This document shows positions 35,973 through 46,496 of a stretch of DNA of 64,000 nucleotides, piece after piece. A model generated the notes under the pieces. That model saw only the letters and a list, made by a program, of their open reading frames with translations, made no database searches and was not told where the DNA came from. This DNA comes from Gemmatimonadales bacterium (GTDB taxonomy: Bacteria > Gemmatimonadota > Gemmatimonadetes > Gemmatimonadales > GWC2-71-9), in assembly GCA_020633775.1 (NCBI GenBank), contig JACKDA010000007.1:1-64000 (forward strand), read 5' to 3'. Numbering within the stretch: the stretch's first letter is position 1; each line of letters opens with the position of its first letter. The position numbers and the translations under genes were made by a program.

Positions 35973-37217
35973 GTGCCGACGCTCCGGGCGCTGCTGGAGG
36001 GGGTGACGCTCGCCTTCGACGCGATGCGGGGTGCCAAGCTCCGGAGCGCCCTCACGGTGCTGGGTGTCGTCATCGGGGTCAGCACGGTGATGGTGATGGC
36101 CTCGCTGGTCGAGGGGATCAAGTCGCAGATCTTCGCCACCGTCGAGAACGCGTCGCCACAGACCTTCTACGTGGTGCGGTTCTTCTCGTCGGTCCCCCTC
36201 AATCCCGATCGGCTCCCGGCCGAGGTGCGGATCCGCAAGGTGCTCGATGAGCGCGACGTCGAGGCGATCCGCCGCGCCGACGTGATCCGGCACGCGGGGC
36301 TCTGGGTGCAGATCCCCCTCCGGATGGAGTTCCGTGGCGAGCGTTCGCAAAACCTGATGGTCTATGGCGCCGACAACATGCTCCTCGAGGCGCAGGGCGG
36401 CACGCTGCTCCGGGGCAGGTTCTTCTCCACGGCCGAGCTGGCGGCCGGCACCCCGGTGGTGGTGATCGAGACCGAGGTCGCCGACCGGCTCTTCGGTCGC
36501 CTCGACCCGATGGGCGAGGTGATCCGGATCGGCGGGAAGTCGTTCACGATCATCGGGATCTACCAGAAGCCGGCCAACATCTTCCAGCCGCCCGGCGCCG
36601 AGGACGGCGGCATCGTGCCGGCACGCGCGGCGAAGGAGAACTTCCGCTACGACGAGACGAATTCGCTGTTCATCACCGTGCTCGCCGAACGGGGCATCTC
36701 GGTGGCGGAGGCGAAGGACGCCGCGATCACCGCCCTGCGCGTCTCGCGCGGCATCCGTCCCGGCGACCCGAACTCGTTCGACGTGATCACCCAGGACCAG
36801 ATCCTCGACACGATCGACTCGCTCACCTCGGCGTTCTTCCTGGTGATGATCGCGCTCTCCAGCGTGGCGCTCCTGGTCGGCGGCATCGGGGTGATGGCGA
36901 TCATGACGGTGTCGGTCACCGACCGGACCCGCGAGATCGGGGTGCGCAAGGCCCTCGGCGCCACCCGCCGCGAGATCCTCTGGCAGTTCCTCGTCGAGGC
37001 CGGCACCCTTACCGGGTTCGGCGGGCTCCTCGGCATCGGCTTCGGCCTCGCCGCCGGCGCGCTGCTCAAGACCGTCCTCGGCCTGCAGAGCGGTCCGCCG
37101 CTCTGGAGTGCCGTCGTCGCCGCCTCCGCCTCGGTCGGGATCGGGGTGGTCTTCGGGATCATCCCGGCGACCCGCGCGGCGCGGATGGATCCGGTGGAGG
37201 CGTTGCGTTACGAGTAG
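35973..37217 (+). CDS. FtsX/MacB-like ABC permease, type B, second copy
   Basis: 414 residues from GTG 35973, six bases after the previous stop. The opening LLEGVTLAFDAMRGAKLRSA and the TM1 following it match type B at 33371, as does the C-terminal VSVTDRTREIGVRKALGATR and end RMDPVEALRYE. It is expected to pair with the type A gene directly upstream. A palindromic element follows the stop after 3 nt. Confidence 0.9.
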   Translation: MPTLRALLEGVTLAFDAMRGAKLRSALTVLGVVIGVSTVMVMASLVEGIKSQIFATVENASPQTFYVVRFFSSVPLNPDRLPAEVRIRKVLDERDVEAIRRADVIRHAGLWVQIPLRMEFRGERSQNLMVYGADNMLLEAQGGTLLRGRFFSTAELAAGTPVVVIETEVADRLFGRLDPMGEVIRIGGKSFTIIGIYQKPANIFQPPGAEDGGIVPARAAKENFRYDETNSLFITVLAERGISVAEAKDAAITALRVSRGIRPGDPNSFDVITQDQILDTIDSLTSAFFLVMIALSSVALLVGGIGVMAIMTVSVTDRTREIGVRKALGATRREILWQFLVEAGTLTGFGGLLGIGFGLAAGALLKTVLGLQSGPPLWSAVVAASASVGIGVVFGIIPATRAARMDPVEALRYE

Positions 37218-37220
37218 GGG

Positions 37221-37287
37221 TGAGGCATGAGTCCTGAGACGTGGGGGCTCCCGAGGTTCCCCCCCACGTCTCAGGACTCACCCCTCA
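37221..37287. repeat. Palindromic intergenic element, copy 2
   Basis: Arms tgaggcatgagtcctgagac and, on the right, gtctcaggactcacccctca, with a GC-rich loop. Its right arm is the same as in copy 1 at 34686-34709 and both are followed by ctact(a)tt. The two copies stand in the same orientation on either side of the second permease pair. Confidence 0.8.
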
Positions 37288-37299
37288 CTACTTTTCAGC

Positions 37300-38016
37300 A
37301 TGCTCCACCTCCTCGCCACCTTCGCCCATCCCGACGACGCCGAACTGCTCGCCGGGGGCACCCTCATCAAGGCCGTCGACCAGGGGCACCGGGTCGGCGT
37401 GCTCGACCTCACCCGGGGCGAGCTGGGGACCCGCGGCACGCCGGAGCTCCGGGCCCGCGAGGCGGCGGCCGCCGCCGAGCTGATGGGGCTCGCGGTGCGA
37501 GAGTCGCTGGGGCTCCCCGACGGGCACCTCGACAACACCGATGCCATGCGGCGCGAGGTCGTCGCCGCGATCCGGCGGCACCGGCCACGGACGGTCATCA
37601 CCCATTACCCCGTCGGGCGCCACCCCGATCACCGCCGCGCCAGCGAGCTGGTGCGAGACGCCTGTTTCCTGAGCGGCCTCGCGAACTATCCGGCCGAGGG
37701 CGAGCGGCATCGCCCGGCGAAGCTGCTGTTCGCGATGGGGTACCGCGAGGACCCCGTGCAGCCGTCGTTCCTGGTCGACACCACGGCGCAGTTCGACCGG
37801 AAGCTCCAGGCGATGCGCTGCTTCGCCTCCCAGTGGGACGATGCGACCCGGCAGGGCGGCGAGCTCTACCCCAACGGCCAGTCGCTCTTCGAGCTGGTCC
37901 GCACCCAGGACGCCCATGCCGGGAGCCGGATCCGGACCGGCTACGCCGAGCGGTTCTGGACGCCGGAGGCGGTGGCGGTGGAGGACGTGGTGGTGATGGG
38001 GGTGGAGAGTCTTTGA
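37300..38016 (+). CDS. bshB1: Bacillithiol biosynthesis deacetylase BshB1-like (PIG-L family)
   Basis: 238 residues. The PIG-L zinc site AHPDDAE is at residues 9-15, and the second site GRHPDHRRAS is near residues 106-115. The stretches VGVLDLTRGELGTRGTPELR and GLPDGHLDN are typical of the BshB1 branch, which removes acetate from GlcNAc-malate in bacillithiol synthesis. The remaining Bsh genes (A and C) are not in the window. No ribosome binding site is seen just upstream because the palindromic repeat abuts the start. The N-acetyl-hexosamine deacetylase class is sure; the exact substrate is inferred. Confidence 0.85.
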   Translation: MLHLLATFAHPDDAELLAGGTLIKAVDQGHRVGVLDLTRGELGTRGTPELRAREAAAAAELMGLAVRESLGLPDGHLDNTDAMRREVVAAIRRHRPRTVITHYPVGRHPDHRRASELVRDACFLSGLANYPAEGERHRPAKLLFAMGYREDPVQPSFLVDTTAQFDRKLQAMRCFASQWDDATRQGGELYPNGQSLFELVRTQDAHAGSRIRTGYAERFWTPEAVAVEDVVVMGVESL

Positions 38017-38017
38017 C

Positions 38018-38300
38018 GAGAAGCGGGAAGCGAGAAGCGTGAAGGGGGCGGCTAGGCTCCTCATCCCGAGCGAAGCGCCCCGAAGGAGCGCGCAGTCGAG
38101 GGACCTGCTGTTTGCGCTGGCAGGTGGAAAGCAGATCCTTCGACTTCGGCCGCTGCGCGGCCTTCGCTCAGGATGAGGAGGCCGTACCCCTCGCTCGCTG
38201 CGTGGCCTCCCTTCGACTTCGCTCAGGACAAGCCGCTCGGGATGAGGAGCCTAGCCCCTCGCTTCTCCCTTCTCGCTTCTCGCTTCACGCTTCACGTCCC
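38018..38300. repeat. Large inverted-repeat intergenic element (GAAGCG/CATCCCGAGCG family)
   Basis: The 302-bp gap is almost entirely palindromic. Perfect 23-bp arms at 38050-38072 and 38234-38256 (core ctcatcccgagcg / cgctcgggatgag) are flanked by gaagcg-type arrays on both sides (38018-38043 and 38257-38297). Inside, further inverted pieces contain ttcgacttcggccgctgcgc. Related elements lie at 55553-55697 and 61363-61472. No protein gene is present. Confidence 0.8.
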
Positions 38301-38318
38301 CCGGGGCTAAATTCCATC

Positions 38319-39480
38319 ATGGATCCGGTTTACCTCGACCATGCCGCCACGACCCCGGTCCGCCCGGAGGTCATCGAGGCGATGCTCCCGTTCCTGCGGG
38401 AGAGCTGGGGCAACCCCTCCTCCTCCCACCGGATCGGCCGCGGGGCGCGGGCCGGGCTGGAGCAGGCCAAGCGTGAGGTGGCCGAGGCGGTCGGGGTGCA
38501 GCCCAACCAGGTGATCTTCACCTCCGGCGGCACCGAGGCCGACAACCTCGCGATCATCGGCGCGGCGCTGGCCGCGAAGGCCGCCGGTCGCCCGATGCAC
38601 GTCGTCACCACCGCGATCGAGCACAAGGCCTCCCTCGCCGCCGCGCACGCGGTCTGCCGTCTTGGCGGCCGCGAGACGATCCTCCCGGTTGATGCCCGCG
38701 GCCTCGTGGACCTCGACGCCCTCGACGCGGTGCTCGCCGAGGGGCCGGCGGTGGTCTCGGTGATGTGGGTCAACAACGAGACCGGCGTGGTGCAGCCGAT
38801 GGCCGAGATCGGTGCCCGATGTCGCGCCGCGGGGGTGCCGCTCCACACCGACGCCGTGCAGGCGTTCGGCAAGATCCCGGTCGACCTCGAGGCGGTGCAC
38901 GCCTCGCTCTGCTCGCTCAGCGGCCACAAGCTCGGCGCCCCCAAGGGGATCGGCGCGCTGATCGTCCGCGACCGGACGCTGGTCGAGTCGATCCTCCACG
39001 GCGGCGGCCAGCAGTTCGGGATCCGCCCCGGGACCGAGAACGTCGCCGGTGCGGTGGCGATGGGCTGCGCGGCGAAGCTGGCGCGCGCCGAACTCGATGC
39101 CCATGTCGAGCACCTGGCGATGCTGCGCGACGACCTCGCCCGCCGGCTGCAGGCGGCGATCCCCGACCTGCACATCAACGCCGCCGACTCCCCGCGTGCC
39201 CCGCACGTCCTCTCGATCTCGGTGCCGGGGACCGACGCCGAGTCGCTGCTGATGCACCTCGACCTCGCCGGGATCTGCTGCTCAGGCGGGTCGGCCTGCT
39301 CCACCGGGGCGATCGAGCCGTCGCACGTGCTGGTGGCGATGGGCGTCGAGCGGCCGCTCGCCCTCGCGACGCTGCGCTTCTCGCTCGGGCACGAGAGCAC
39401 CGCGGCCGACGTCGAGCGGGTCGCCACCGCCTTCCCCGACATCGTCACCCGTGTCCGCGGCCTCAGCGCCGCCCTCGGAC

Positions 39481-39488
<8 letters not shown>
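38319..39488 (+). CDS. Cysteine desulfurase (NifS/IscS-type)
   Basis: 389 residues from ATG 38319. PLP enzyme of fold type I: YLDHAATTPVRPEV at the start, the PLP-contact THAD equivalents in HTDAVQAFGKI, the PLP-lysine in SLSGHKLGAPKGIG (Lys near 206), and the active-site loop cysteine in CSGGSACSTGAIEPSHVLVA (near 325-335). The SAC-STG loop is typical of the IscS/NifS group. It strips sulfur from cysteine as an enzyme persulfide, here likely for the MnmA encoded immediately downstream (8-nt overlap). Confidence 0.95.
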
Positions 39489-40550
<1,062 letters not shown>

Positions 40551-40566
<16 letters not shown>

Positions 40567-40934
40567 TCCGGTTGGTCATCACCGCGCTCGCGCTCTACGT
40601 GGCGATCGCGCTGGTGCCGGGCCTCCACTGGACCGGCGAGCCGGTGGCGCTGCTCGGCGTGGCACTGGTGTTCGGCGTCGTCAACGCGTTCCTCAAGCCG
40701 CTGCTGACGATCCTCACCTGCCCGCTGGTGGTCATCACGCTGGGGCTCTTCATGCTGGTGGTGAACGCCGTCCTGCTGCTGATCACGGCGCGGCTGTCGC
40801 AGGCGCTGGGGCTCGGCTTCACGATCGACGGATTCTGGCCCGCCTTCTGGGGTGGGCTCCTGATTGGCCTGGCGAGCACCGTGCTCACCGCGATGACGGG
40901 GGCCGAGCGCCGCCGCGGGGAGGAGCACGGATGA
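40551..40934 (+). CDS. Small four-TM membrane protein (phage holin IV-like family)
   Basis: 127 residues with four hydrophobic segments: LVITALALYVAIALVPG, VALLGVALVFGVVNAFL, PLVVITLGLFMLVVNAVLLL, and FWPAFWGGLLIGLASTVLTA. The pattern FGxVNxFLKPLLTILTCPL... and GFxIDGFWPAFWGxLLI is that of the widespread 'phage holin family' proteins, whose role in chromosomes is not established. The start overlaps mnmA by 16 nt and the stop overlaps ppk (ATGA), so it is in that operon. Confidence 0.85.
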
Positions 40935-43054
40935 CGACATCGATGCCGGGGCGCCCGGAGGAGGCGGAGGTCGACGCCGCCCCGACACCGGACCTGCACG
41001 ATCCCGCGCTGTACCAGAATCGCGAGCTGTCGTGGCTGGAGTTCAACCGGCGGGTGCTGCACGAGGCGCTCGACCAGCGGACCCCGCTGCTGGAGCGCGT
41101 CAAGTTCCTGGCGATCTTCTCCGGCAACCTCGACGAGTTCTTCCAGGTCCGCGTGGCGGGCGTCCGCGAGCAGGTGGCGGCCCGGGTCAGCGAGCAGGTC
41201 GCCGACGCGATGCCGCCGGCCCAGCAGCTGATGGCGATCCGCGAGACGGTGCGCGGGATGGTCGCCCAGCAGTCGCACTGCCTCGTGCACGAGATCATGC
41301 CGGCGCTGGCCGCCGAGGGCATCGTCCTGCACGACAGCTGGGAGTCGCTCGAGCCCCGCGAGCGTGCCCACCTCTCGGCCTACTTCCTCGCCAACGTCTT
41401 CCCGGTGCTCACCCCGCTCGCGGTCGACCCGGCGCACCCGTTCCCGCACATCAGCAACCTCTCGCTCTCGCTCGCGGTGTCGCTGCTCGACGAGGTGGGC
41501 GAGCCGCGGTTCGCGCGGGTCAAGGTGCCGGAGATCCTGCCGCGGTGGGTGCCGCTCCTCGCGGCGAACGAGTTCCTGCCGCTGGAGCTGCTGATCGGCG
41601 CGCACCTGGATGCCCTCTTCCCGGGCATCAGCATCCTGAGCTGGCACCTCTTCCGGATCACCCGGAACACCGACCTGAACCTCGACATGGGCCAGGGCGA
41701 CAACGACGAGGCCGACGACCTGCTGGAGCTGATCCAGGAGGAGGTGCGGAACCGGAAGTTCGGCGAGGTGGTGCGGATCGAGGTGCAGCCGGTGATGCCC
41801 GATGCGGTGCGCAGCCTGCTGGTGGAGGAGTTCAACGAGGCGCACGCGGGGGAGGGGCTCACCCTCACCGCCGACGACATCTTCGAGGTCGAGGGCCTGC
41901 TCGACCACACGGCGCTGTACGCGATCGCCGGGCTCGACCTGCCGGCGCTCAAGGACCCGCCGTTCCAGCCGACGACCCCGCCCCGGCTCGCCGAGCAGCG
42001 CGACATCTTCCAGACGATCCGCGAGGGCGACGTCCTGCTGCACCACCCGTACGACTCGTTCCACGGCTCGGTGGAGCGGCTGATCGCGGTGGCGTCGGAG
42101 GACCCCGACGTCCTCGCGATCAAGATCACCCTCTACCGCACCGGGGGCGAGATCGCCCGGCTGCTGGCGCATGCCGCCGAGCGGGGGAAGCAGGTCGCGG
42201 TGCTGATCGAGCTGCAGGCGCGGTTCGACGAGGAGCACAACATCACCTGGGCCAAGCGCTTCGAGGACATCGGGGTGCACGTGGCCTACGGCGACGCGGG
42301 GCTCAAGACCCACGCCAAGATCCTGCTGATCGTCCGGCGCGAGGGGAACGCCATCCGGCGCTACGTCCATGTCGGCACCGGCAACTACAACCCGAAGACG
42401 GCGCGGCTCTACACCGACTTCGGGCTGCTGACCTGCGACGAGGAGATCGGCGCGGACGTCTCGGCGCTGTTCAACGTCCTCACCGGGTTCGCGATCCCGG
42501 CCGACTACCGGAAGCTGGTCGTCGCGCCGCGCTGGATGAAGCGGCGGGTGCTCGCCGCGATCCAGCGCGAGACCGAGCACGCGCGGGCGGGGCGGCAGGG
42601 GCGGATCCTCGCGAAGATGAACGCGCTGGTGGATCACGACGTGATCCACGCGCTCTACCAGGCCTCGCAGGCCGGGGTGAAGATCGACCTGATCGTGCGC
42701 GGCATCTGCTGCCTGCGGCCGGGCGTCCCCGGGGTGAGCGAGACCATCCGGGTCATCTCGGTGCTGGGGCGGTTCCTCGAGCACTCGCGGGCGGCGGTGT
42801 TCCGCAACGGCGGCCGCGAGGAGGTCTACATCTCCTCGGCCGACTGGATGCCGCGCAACCTGGTGCGGCGCGTCGAGGTGGCGGTGCCGATCGAGGACCC
42901 GCGCCACCGCGCCGAGATCCGGCGGCTGCTGGAGATGATGCTCACCGACAACCGGCAGGCGTGGGACATGCTGCCCGACGGGAGCTACGTGCAGCGTCGC
43001 CCCGCCGATGGCGAGCCGGAGCGCGGGACCCAGCAGGTGCTGATCGGGCGATAG
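40931..43054 (+). CDS. ppk: Polyphosphate kinase 1
   Basis: 707 residues. N-terminal domain YQNRELSWLEFNRRVLHEAL; head domain; and the two PLD-like C-terminal domains with GLKTHAKILLI (autophosphorylated His near 460), HVGTGNYNPKTARLYTDFGL (near 479) and FLEHSRAAVFRNGG (His near 615). It reversibly makes inorganic polyphosphate from ATP. The full length and motifs indicate an active enzyme. It is in the operon with mnmA and the small membrane protein. Its 3' end converges on the next gene with a 4-nt gap. Confidence 0.97.
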   Translation: MTTSMPGRPEEAEVDAAPTPDLHDPALYQNRELSWLEFNRRVLHEALDQRTPLLERVKFLAIFSGNLDEFFQVRVAGVREQVAARVSEQVADAMPPAQQLMAIRETVRGMVAQQSHCLVHEIMPALAAEGIVLHDSWESLEPRERAHLSAYFLANVFPVLTPLAVDPAHPFPHISNLSLSLAVSLLDEVGEPRFARVKVPEILPRWVPLLAANEFLPLELLIGAHLDALFPGISILSWHLFRITRNTDLNLDMGQGDNDEADDLLELIQEEVRNRKFGEVVRIEVQPVMPDAVRSLLVEEFNEAHAGEGLTLTADDIFEVEGLLDHTALYAIAGLDLPALKDPPFQPTTPPRLAEQRDIFQTIREGDVLLHHPYDSFHGSVERLIAVASEDPDVLAIKITLYRTGGEIARLLAHAAERGKQVAVLIELQARFDEEHNITWAKRFEDIGVHVAYGDAGLKTHAKILLIVRREGNAIRRYVHVGTGNYNPKTARLYTDFGLLTCDEEIGADVSALFNVLTGFAIPADYRKLVVAPRWMKRRVLAAIQRETEHARAGRQGRILAKMNALVDHDVIHALYQASQAGVKIDLIVRGICCLRPGVPGVSETIRVISVLGRFLEHSRAAVFRNGGREEVYISSADWMPRNLVRRVEVAVPIEDPRHRAEIRRLLEMMLTDNRQAWDMLPDGSYVQRRPADGEPERGTQQVLIGR

Positions 43055-43058
43055 GGGT

Positions 43059-44789
43059 TCAGCGCGCCAACACAAAGTCCCTCGACGAGTAGTGTCCGGC
43101 GCCACAGGCCAACCCGGTCAGGAACACGCTGACCCGGTACCACCCCTCGTCGAGCCGGCTCAGGTCGAACCCCATGGCCAACTCCCCGGTTGGCCCGACG
43201 GCCGCCTGCTCGAGCGCAAACTCCACCCCTGCCCCCTTCGCCTCCAGCGAAGACACCACAATTCTCGCATCCACGAACCCGTCGGCTGGGAGCGAGTCGG
43301 GGTGGACCTGGACGCCGAGGGTGCCAGGGGTAGCCCGCGACACGCGAAGTGAGGGGCGTGCACCGCGGATCCAGCCCGGGCCGATTTCTTCGTCCGGATC
43401 CCGACCCGCCATGAGGAACAGGTCGGAGAGGCAGGCGGTGCGCTCCCTTCCTCGATCGGCGATGTCAGAACCCGCGAACCACCCCTGCGGAGAACTCGGA
43501 GGTGACCCCTCGATGAACCACGCCCGAATGCCGTGTGGCGCTTCGATTGACCGGGAGGTCTGATCGCCTGGAGGATTGCCTCCAATCAGCGCGCGCTCGG
43601 TGAGCGTCCCGACGCCAGCTTCTCCGACGCTCCACAATCGCACGAGCCGAGCCGTCAACGATTCCGAGCCGGCCACCGGCTCCCAGCTGAGGGCAACGCG
43701 CGGTTCGCGGCTGACTGGGTCCCAGAACTCCGCGAGTGCCACCCGAAGCGGCGCAGCTCGGGGTGTTTTCGCGCGTTCGGGAGGGAGGGCCGCGTGATCG
43801 CAACTCGAGACGGTGAGTCCGCGCCCGCCGATCTGATACGGGCACCCGTAGAAGGCGCCGCCCCAGAACTCGCTCTGCGACAGCCAGGGCGTGATCAACT
43901 CAACCAGTTCGTCGGGACCGGAATCGCTCAAGGTGCGCTGGGGTCGCCGGAGGCTCGCCCGGAGTGAGCTCAGGCGAGCATCCCGTTCCTTGGTACCATG
44001 CACCCCCTGCAGGTCCAGCCCGGCGTCCGCGTGCGAGAGCAGCTCGGTGCGTGCATCGGAGCTCCCGGCTGCCCCGATCGCCTCGACGAGGAGCGCCTCT
44101 CCCCGCCCACGCTCTCCACGATGGACGTCGAGCCACGCGAGCCGGATCAGGTGCCATGTGGAATCGGCACCGTCAATGAGCGCGGCGCTGGCGCATGCTC
44201 GGGCGGAGGGGTAGTCGCGTACCGTGACTGCCAGCTCGACACAGCTGCGCCGCGACGTGGCGCTCTCGCACGGGTTGTCCGCGGCGCTCCGCATCACGTC
44301 GTGCACGGGGAGCGGATCGAATGCTCGCCACCGCAGGAGTCCCGGCTGCAGTCCGATCTCGGAGAGGGCGACTAGCCCATCTCGTGCGACGGACATCGAA
44401 GGATCGGCATGCAGGCGTTGCCCCGATTCGCTGAGCAGGGAGTCGAACCTCGCCGCCCAGCGAGGAGCTGGACGCCGCGCCTCCGTCGGGCGCTGCGCGA
44501 TGGTCGTGAGGAGAGCCTGGCAGAACTGCTGCCAATCCCCGGCAGCGTCAGCACACGAGGCAGGTCCCGCGATCGTCGGGGCCCCGAGCCGACGCCCTTG
44601 TGCATCTGCCCTGCCCGGAACAACAGACACAGCGAGGCCCAGCAGACCGACGGCCACGAGCGTGGGCGCACCACACCAATGCCGACGGCCGGAGGTTCTG
44701 TATCGGGCTGCCGAACTGGGACCTCTCACTGCACCCCCCGCACCCGTGCCGCGACCTGACGGTCGACACTTGAGGCCTGGCACCGTCAT
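43059..44789 (-). CDS. Hypothetical secreted protein
   Basis: Up to 576 residues. A hydrophobic segment (TLVAVGLLGLAVSVVPG, cut near DAQ) follows an unusually long N-terminus, so a start at GTG 44729, leaving a ~45-residue signal peptide, may be better than ATG 44789. That longer N-terminus also covers one copy of an 18-bp repeat (gccgcgacctgacggtcg). The body has a helical repeat region with paired Cys (DNPCESATSRRSCVELAV; ARACASAALIDGAD) and a C-terminal beta-rich domain. No family was recognised. Confidence 0.6.
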   Translation of the reverse strand: MTVPGLKCRPSGRGTGAGGAVRGPSSAARYRTSGRRHWCGAPTLVAVGLLGLAVSVVPGRADAQGRRLGAPTIAGPASCADAAGDWQQFCQALLTTIAQRPTEARRPAPRWAARFDSLLSESGQRLHADPSMSVARDGLVALSEIGLQPGLLRWRAFDPLPVHDVMRSAADNPCESATSRRSCVELAVTVRDYPSARACASAALIDGADSTWHLIRLAWLDVHRGERGRGEALLVEAIGAAGSSDARTELLSHADAGLDLQGVHGTKERDARLSSLRASLRRPQRTLSDSGPDELVELITPWLSQSEFWGGAFYGCPYQIGGRGLTVSSCDHAALPPERAKTPRAAPLRVALAEFWDPVSREPRVALSWEPVAGSESLTARLVRLWSVGEAGVGTLTERALIGGNPPGDQTSRSIEAPHGIRAWFIEGSPPSSPQGWFAGSDIADRGRERTACLSDLFLMAGRDPDEEIGPGWIRGARPSLRVSRATPGTLGVQVHPDSLPADGFVDARIVVSSLEAKGAGVEFALEQAAVGPTGELAMGFDLSRLDEGWYRVSVFLTGLACGAGHYSSRDFVLAR

Positions 44790-44791
44790 CG

Positions 44792-44811
44792 CCGCGACCT
44801 GACGGTCGCGG
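44792..44811 (-). terminator. Terminator-like hairpin directly after dnaJ
   Basis: A perfect 8-bp stem (ccgcgacc / ggtcgcgg) with a tgac loop abuts the dnaJ stop codon (44812-44814). There is no T tract. Part of its sequence (gccgcgacctgacggtcg) recurs at 44748-44765, so it may also be a small repeat. Confidence 0.5.
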
Positions 44812-45906
44812 TTACGGCCTCCGCGACTCCGCGAATTCCCGGAACGCCTTCTCCTGCTCGGGCGTCAGCTTCTCGGGGATCTTCACGTTCACCGTGACGA
44901 TCTGGTCACCGGTCTGGCCACCCTTGGTGAGCCCCTGACCGCGGACGCGGAACTTCTTCCCGGGCTGGGTCCCCGCCGGGATCCGCAGCTTGACCTTGCT
45001 GCCGCCGATGGTCTTCACCTGCACGGTGGTGCCGAGGACGGCCTGGCTGAGCGCGATCGGGATGGTGCAGAGGATGTCGAGCCCGTCGCGCGAGAAGAAT
45101 CGGTCGGACTCGACCTGGAAGGTGATCAGCAGGTCGCTCTTCGGCCCGCCGGCGGTCCGGTGACTCCCCTGCCCCTTGAGCCGCACGCGGGTGCCGGTCT
45201 CGGTCGCGGGCGGCACGGTCACCAGCAGCTCCTTGCGGGTCCGCTGCTCGCCGCTGCCACCGCACGTCGGGCACGGCGTCGACGGGATGCTGCCCCGCCC
45301 GCGGCACGCAGGGCACGGCCGGTTGACCGCGAACCCGCCCTGCCCGAACGAGATCGTCCCGCGCCCATCGCACTCGGCGCAGGTCTGCATGCTCGCGCCG
45401 GGCGCCGCGCCCTTGCCGCCGCAGGCATCGCAGGCATCCGTCATCGTGAGGGTCACCGGGACCTTGCCACCCACCGCCGCGGTGCGGAACGGCACGCTGA
45501 CCTGCACCTCGACGTTCTCGGGTTGCGTGCTCCGCTCCTCGCCGCGGCGCTTGCCGAAGATCGAGGAGAAGATGTCGCCCAGGCCGAAGTTGCCGATGTC
45601 GCCGAAGTCGAACGACTCCTCCTGCGGCGCGGCACCACCCCGCGGCCGCGCCCCGCCGCCGCGCGAGGTCCGGATCGAATCGAAGGCGCCGAGCTTCCGC
45701 ATCCGGTCGTACTTGGCCCGCTTCTCGGCGTCCGAGAGCACGCCGTGCGCCTCGGAGATCGCCTTGAACCGCTCGGCGGCCTTCGGATCGTTCGGATTGG
45801 CGTCGGGATGGTACTGCTTCGCCAGCTTCCGGTAGGCCTTCTTGATCTCCGCCGCGTCGGCCTGCTCCGACACGCCGAGGACCTGGTAGAAGTCCTGTTG
45901 CGCCAC
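44812..45906 (-). CDS. dnaJ: Chaperone DnaJ
   Basis: 364 residues. J domain DFYQVLGVSEQADAAEIKKA with HPD in KQYHPDANP, a Gly/Phe-type linker (SFDFGDIGNFGLGDIFSSIF), four CxxCxGxG zinc motifs (CDACGGKG, CAECDGRG, CPACRGRG, CPTCGGSG) and the C-terminal substrate-binding domains. It stimulates DnaK ATPase and delivers substrates. It starts 2 nt after grpE stops. dnaK itself is not in the window. No CIRCE-type element was found upstream of grpE. Confidence 0.97.
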   Translation of the reverse strand: MAQQDFYQVLGVSEQADAAEIKKAYRKLAKQYHPDANPNDPKAAERFKAISEAHGVLSDAEKRAKYDRMRKLGAFDSIRTSRGGGARPRGGAAPQEESFDFGDIGNFGLGDIFSSIFGKRRGEERSTQPENVEVQVSVPFRTAAVGGKVPVTLTMTDACDACGGKGAAPGASMQTCAECDGRGTISFGQGGFAVNRPCPACRGRGSIPSTPCPTCGGSGEQRTRKELLVTVPPATETGTRVRLKGQGSHRTAGGPKSDLLITFQVESDRFFSRDGLDILCTIPIALSQAVLGTTVQVKTIGGSKVKLRIPAGTQPGKKFRVRGQGLTKGGQTGDQIVTVNVKIPEKLTPEQEKAFREFAESRRP

Positions 45907-45908
45907 GC

Positions 45909-46496
45909 TCAGAGCGACCCGTCGATGGACCAGACCTGCACCTTCGCCGGCCGGATCACGGTGCCACGGAAGCGGTAGCCGACCTGGAAGGTCGCCTTGA
46001 CGATGTCATCGAGCGCCGCGTCGTCGGGTGTCGCGATCGCCACGGCATCCTGGTCGTTCGGGTCGAACTTGGTCCCGGTCGGATCGATCCGCTCGAGCCC
46101 GCCGGTCGACAGCTCCTTGCCGAGCTTCTTGACGATCAGCTCGAAGGCGTCACGGTAGGCCTGGTAGTCGGTCGTGGCCGGATCGCTCGCCGCGAGGCGG
46201 TCGACGTCGTCGAGCACGTCGAGCAGCCGCATCGCGAAGTCGCTCGCGCCACGGTCGAACGATTCCGCCTTCTCGCGCGTGGTGCGGCGGCGGTAGTTGT
46301 CGTACTCCGCCGCGAGCCGAAGGAACCGGTCCTCGGCCTCCTCCAGCGCCCGGCCGGCCTGGGCCGCGGGGACGCTCTCGGTGTCCGCCCAGTCCTCGTC
46401 GAGGTGGTGCACCACCGGCGGCTGCTCGTCGGCGGCGGGGGCGTCGGTCGGCTCGGTCTCGGGGGCCGGGGTCTCGGCGTCAGGCTTCTTGGACAT
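45909..46496 (-). CDS. grpE: Nucleotide exchange factor GrpE
   Basis: 195 residues from MSKKPDAETPAPETEP. The N-terminal half is acidic and disordered, then a long coiled coil (EEAEDRFLRLAAEYDNYRRR) and the head region with GLERIDPTGTKFDPNDQDAV and GYRFRGTVIRPAKVQV. It releases ADP from DnaK. The ATG at 46496 is chosen over a frame extending 12 codons further, which lacks family similarity. Between grpE and cinA there is a 132-nt gap that should hold its promoter; no clear heat-shock box was recognised. Confidence 0.95.
   Translation of the reverse strand: MSKKPDAETPAPETEPTDAPAADEQPPVVHHLDEDWADTESVPAAQAGRALEEAEDRFLRLAAEYDNYRRRTTREKAESFDRGASDFAMRLLDVLDDVDRLAASDPATTDYQAYRDAFELIVKKLGKELSTGGLERIDPTGTKFDPNDQDAVAIATPDDAALDDIVKATFQVGYRFRGTVIRPAKVQVWSIDGSL

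Noticed and set aside
38018..38300. Tandem gaagcg units resembling a CRISPR or VNTR array
   Set aside because: Units are 6-7 bp without spacers and are arranged as inverted repeats. No cas gene is present.
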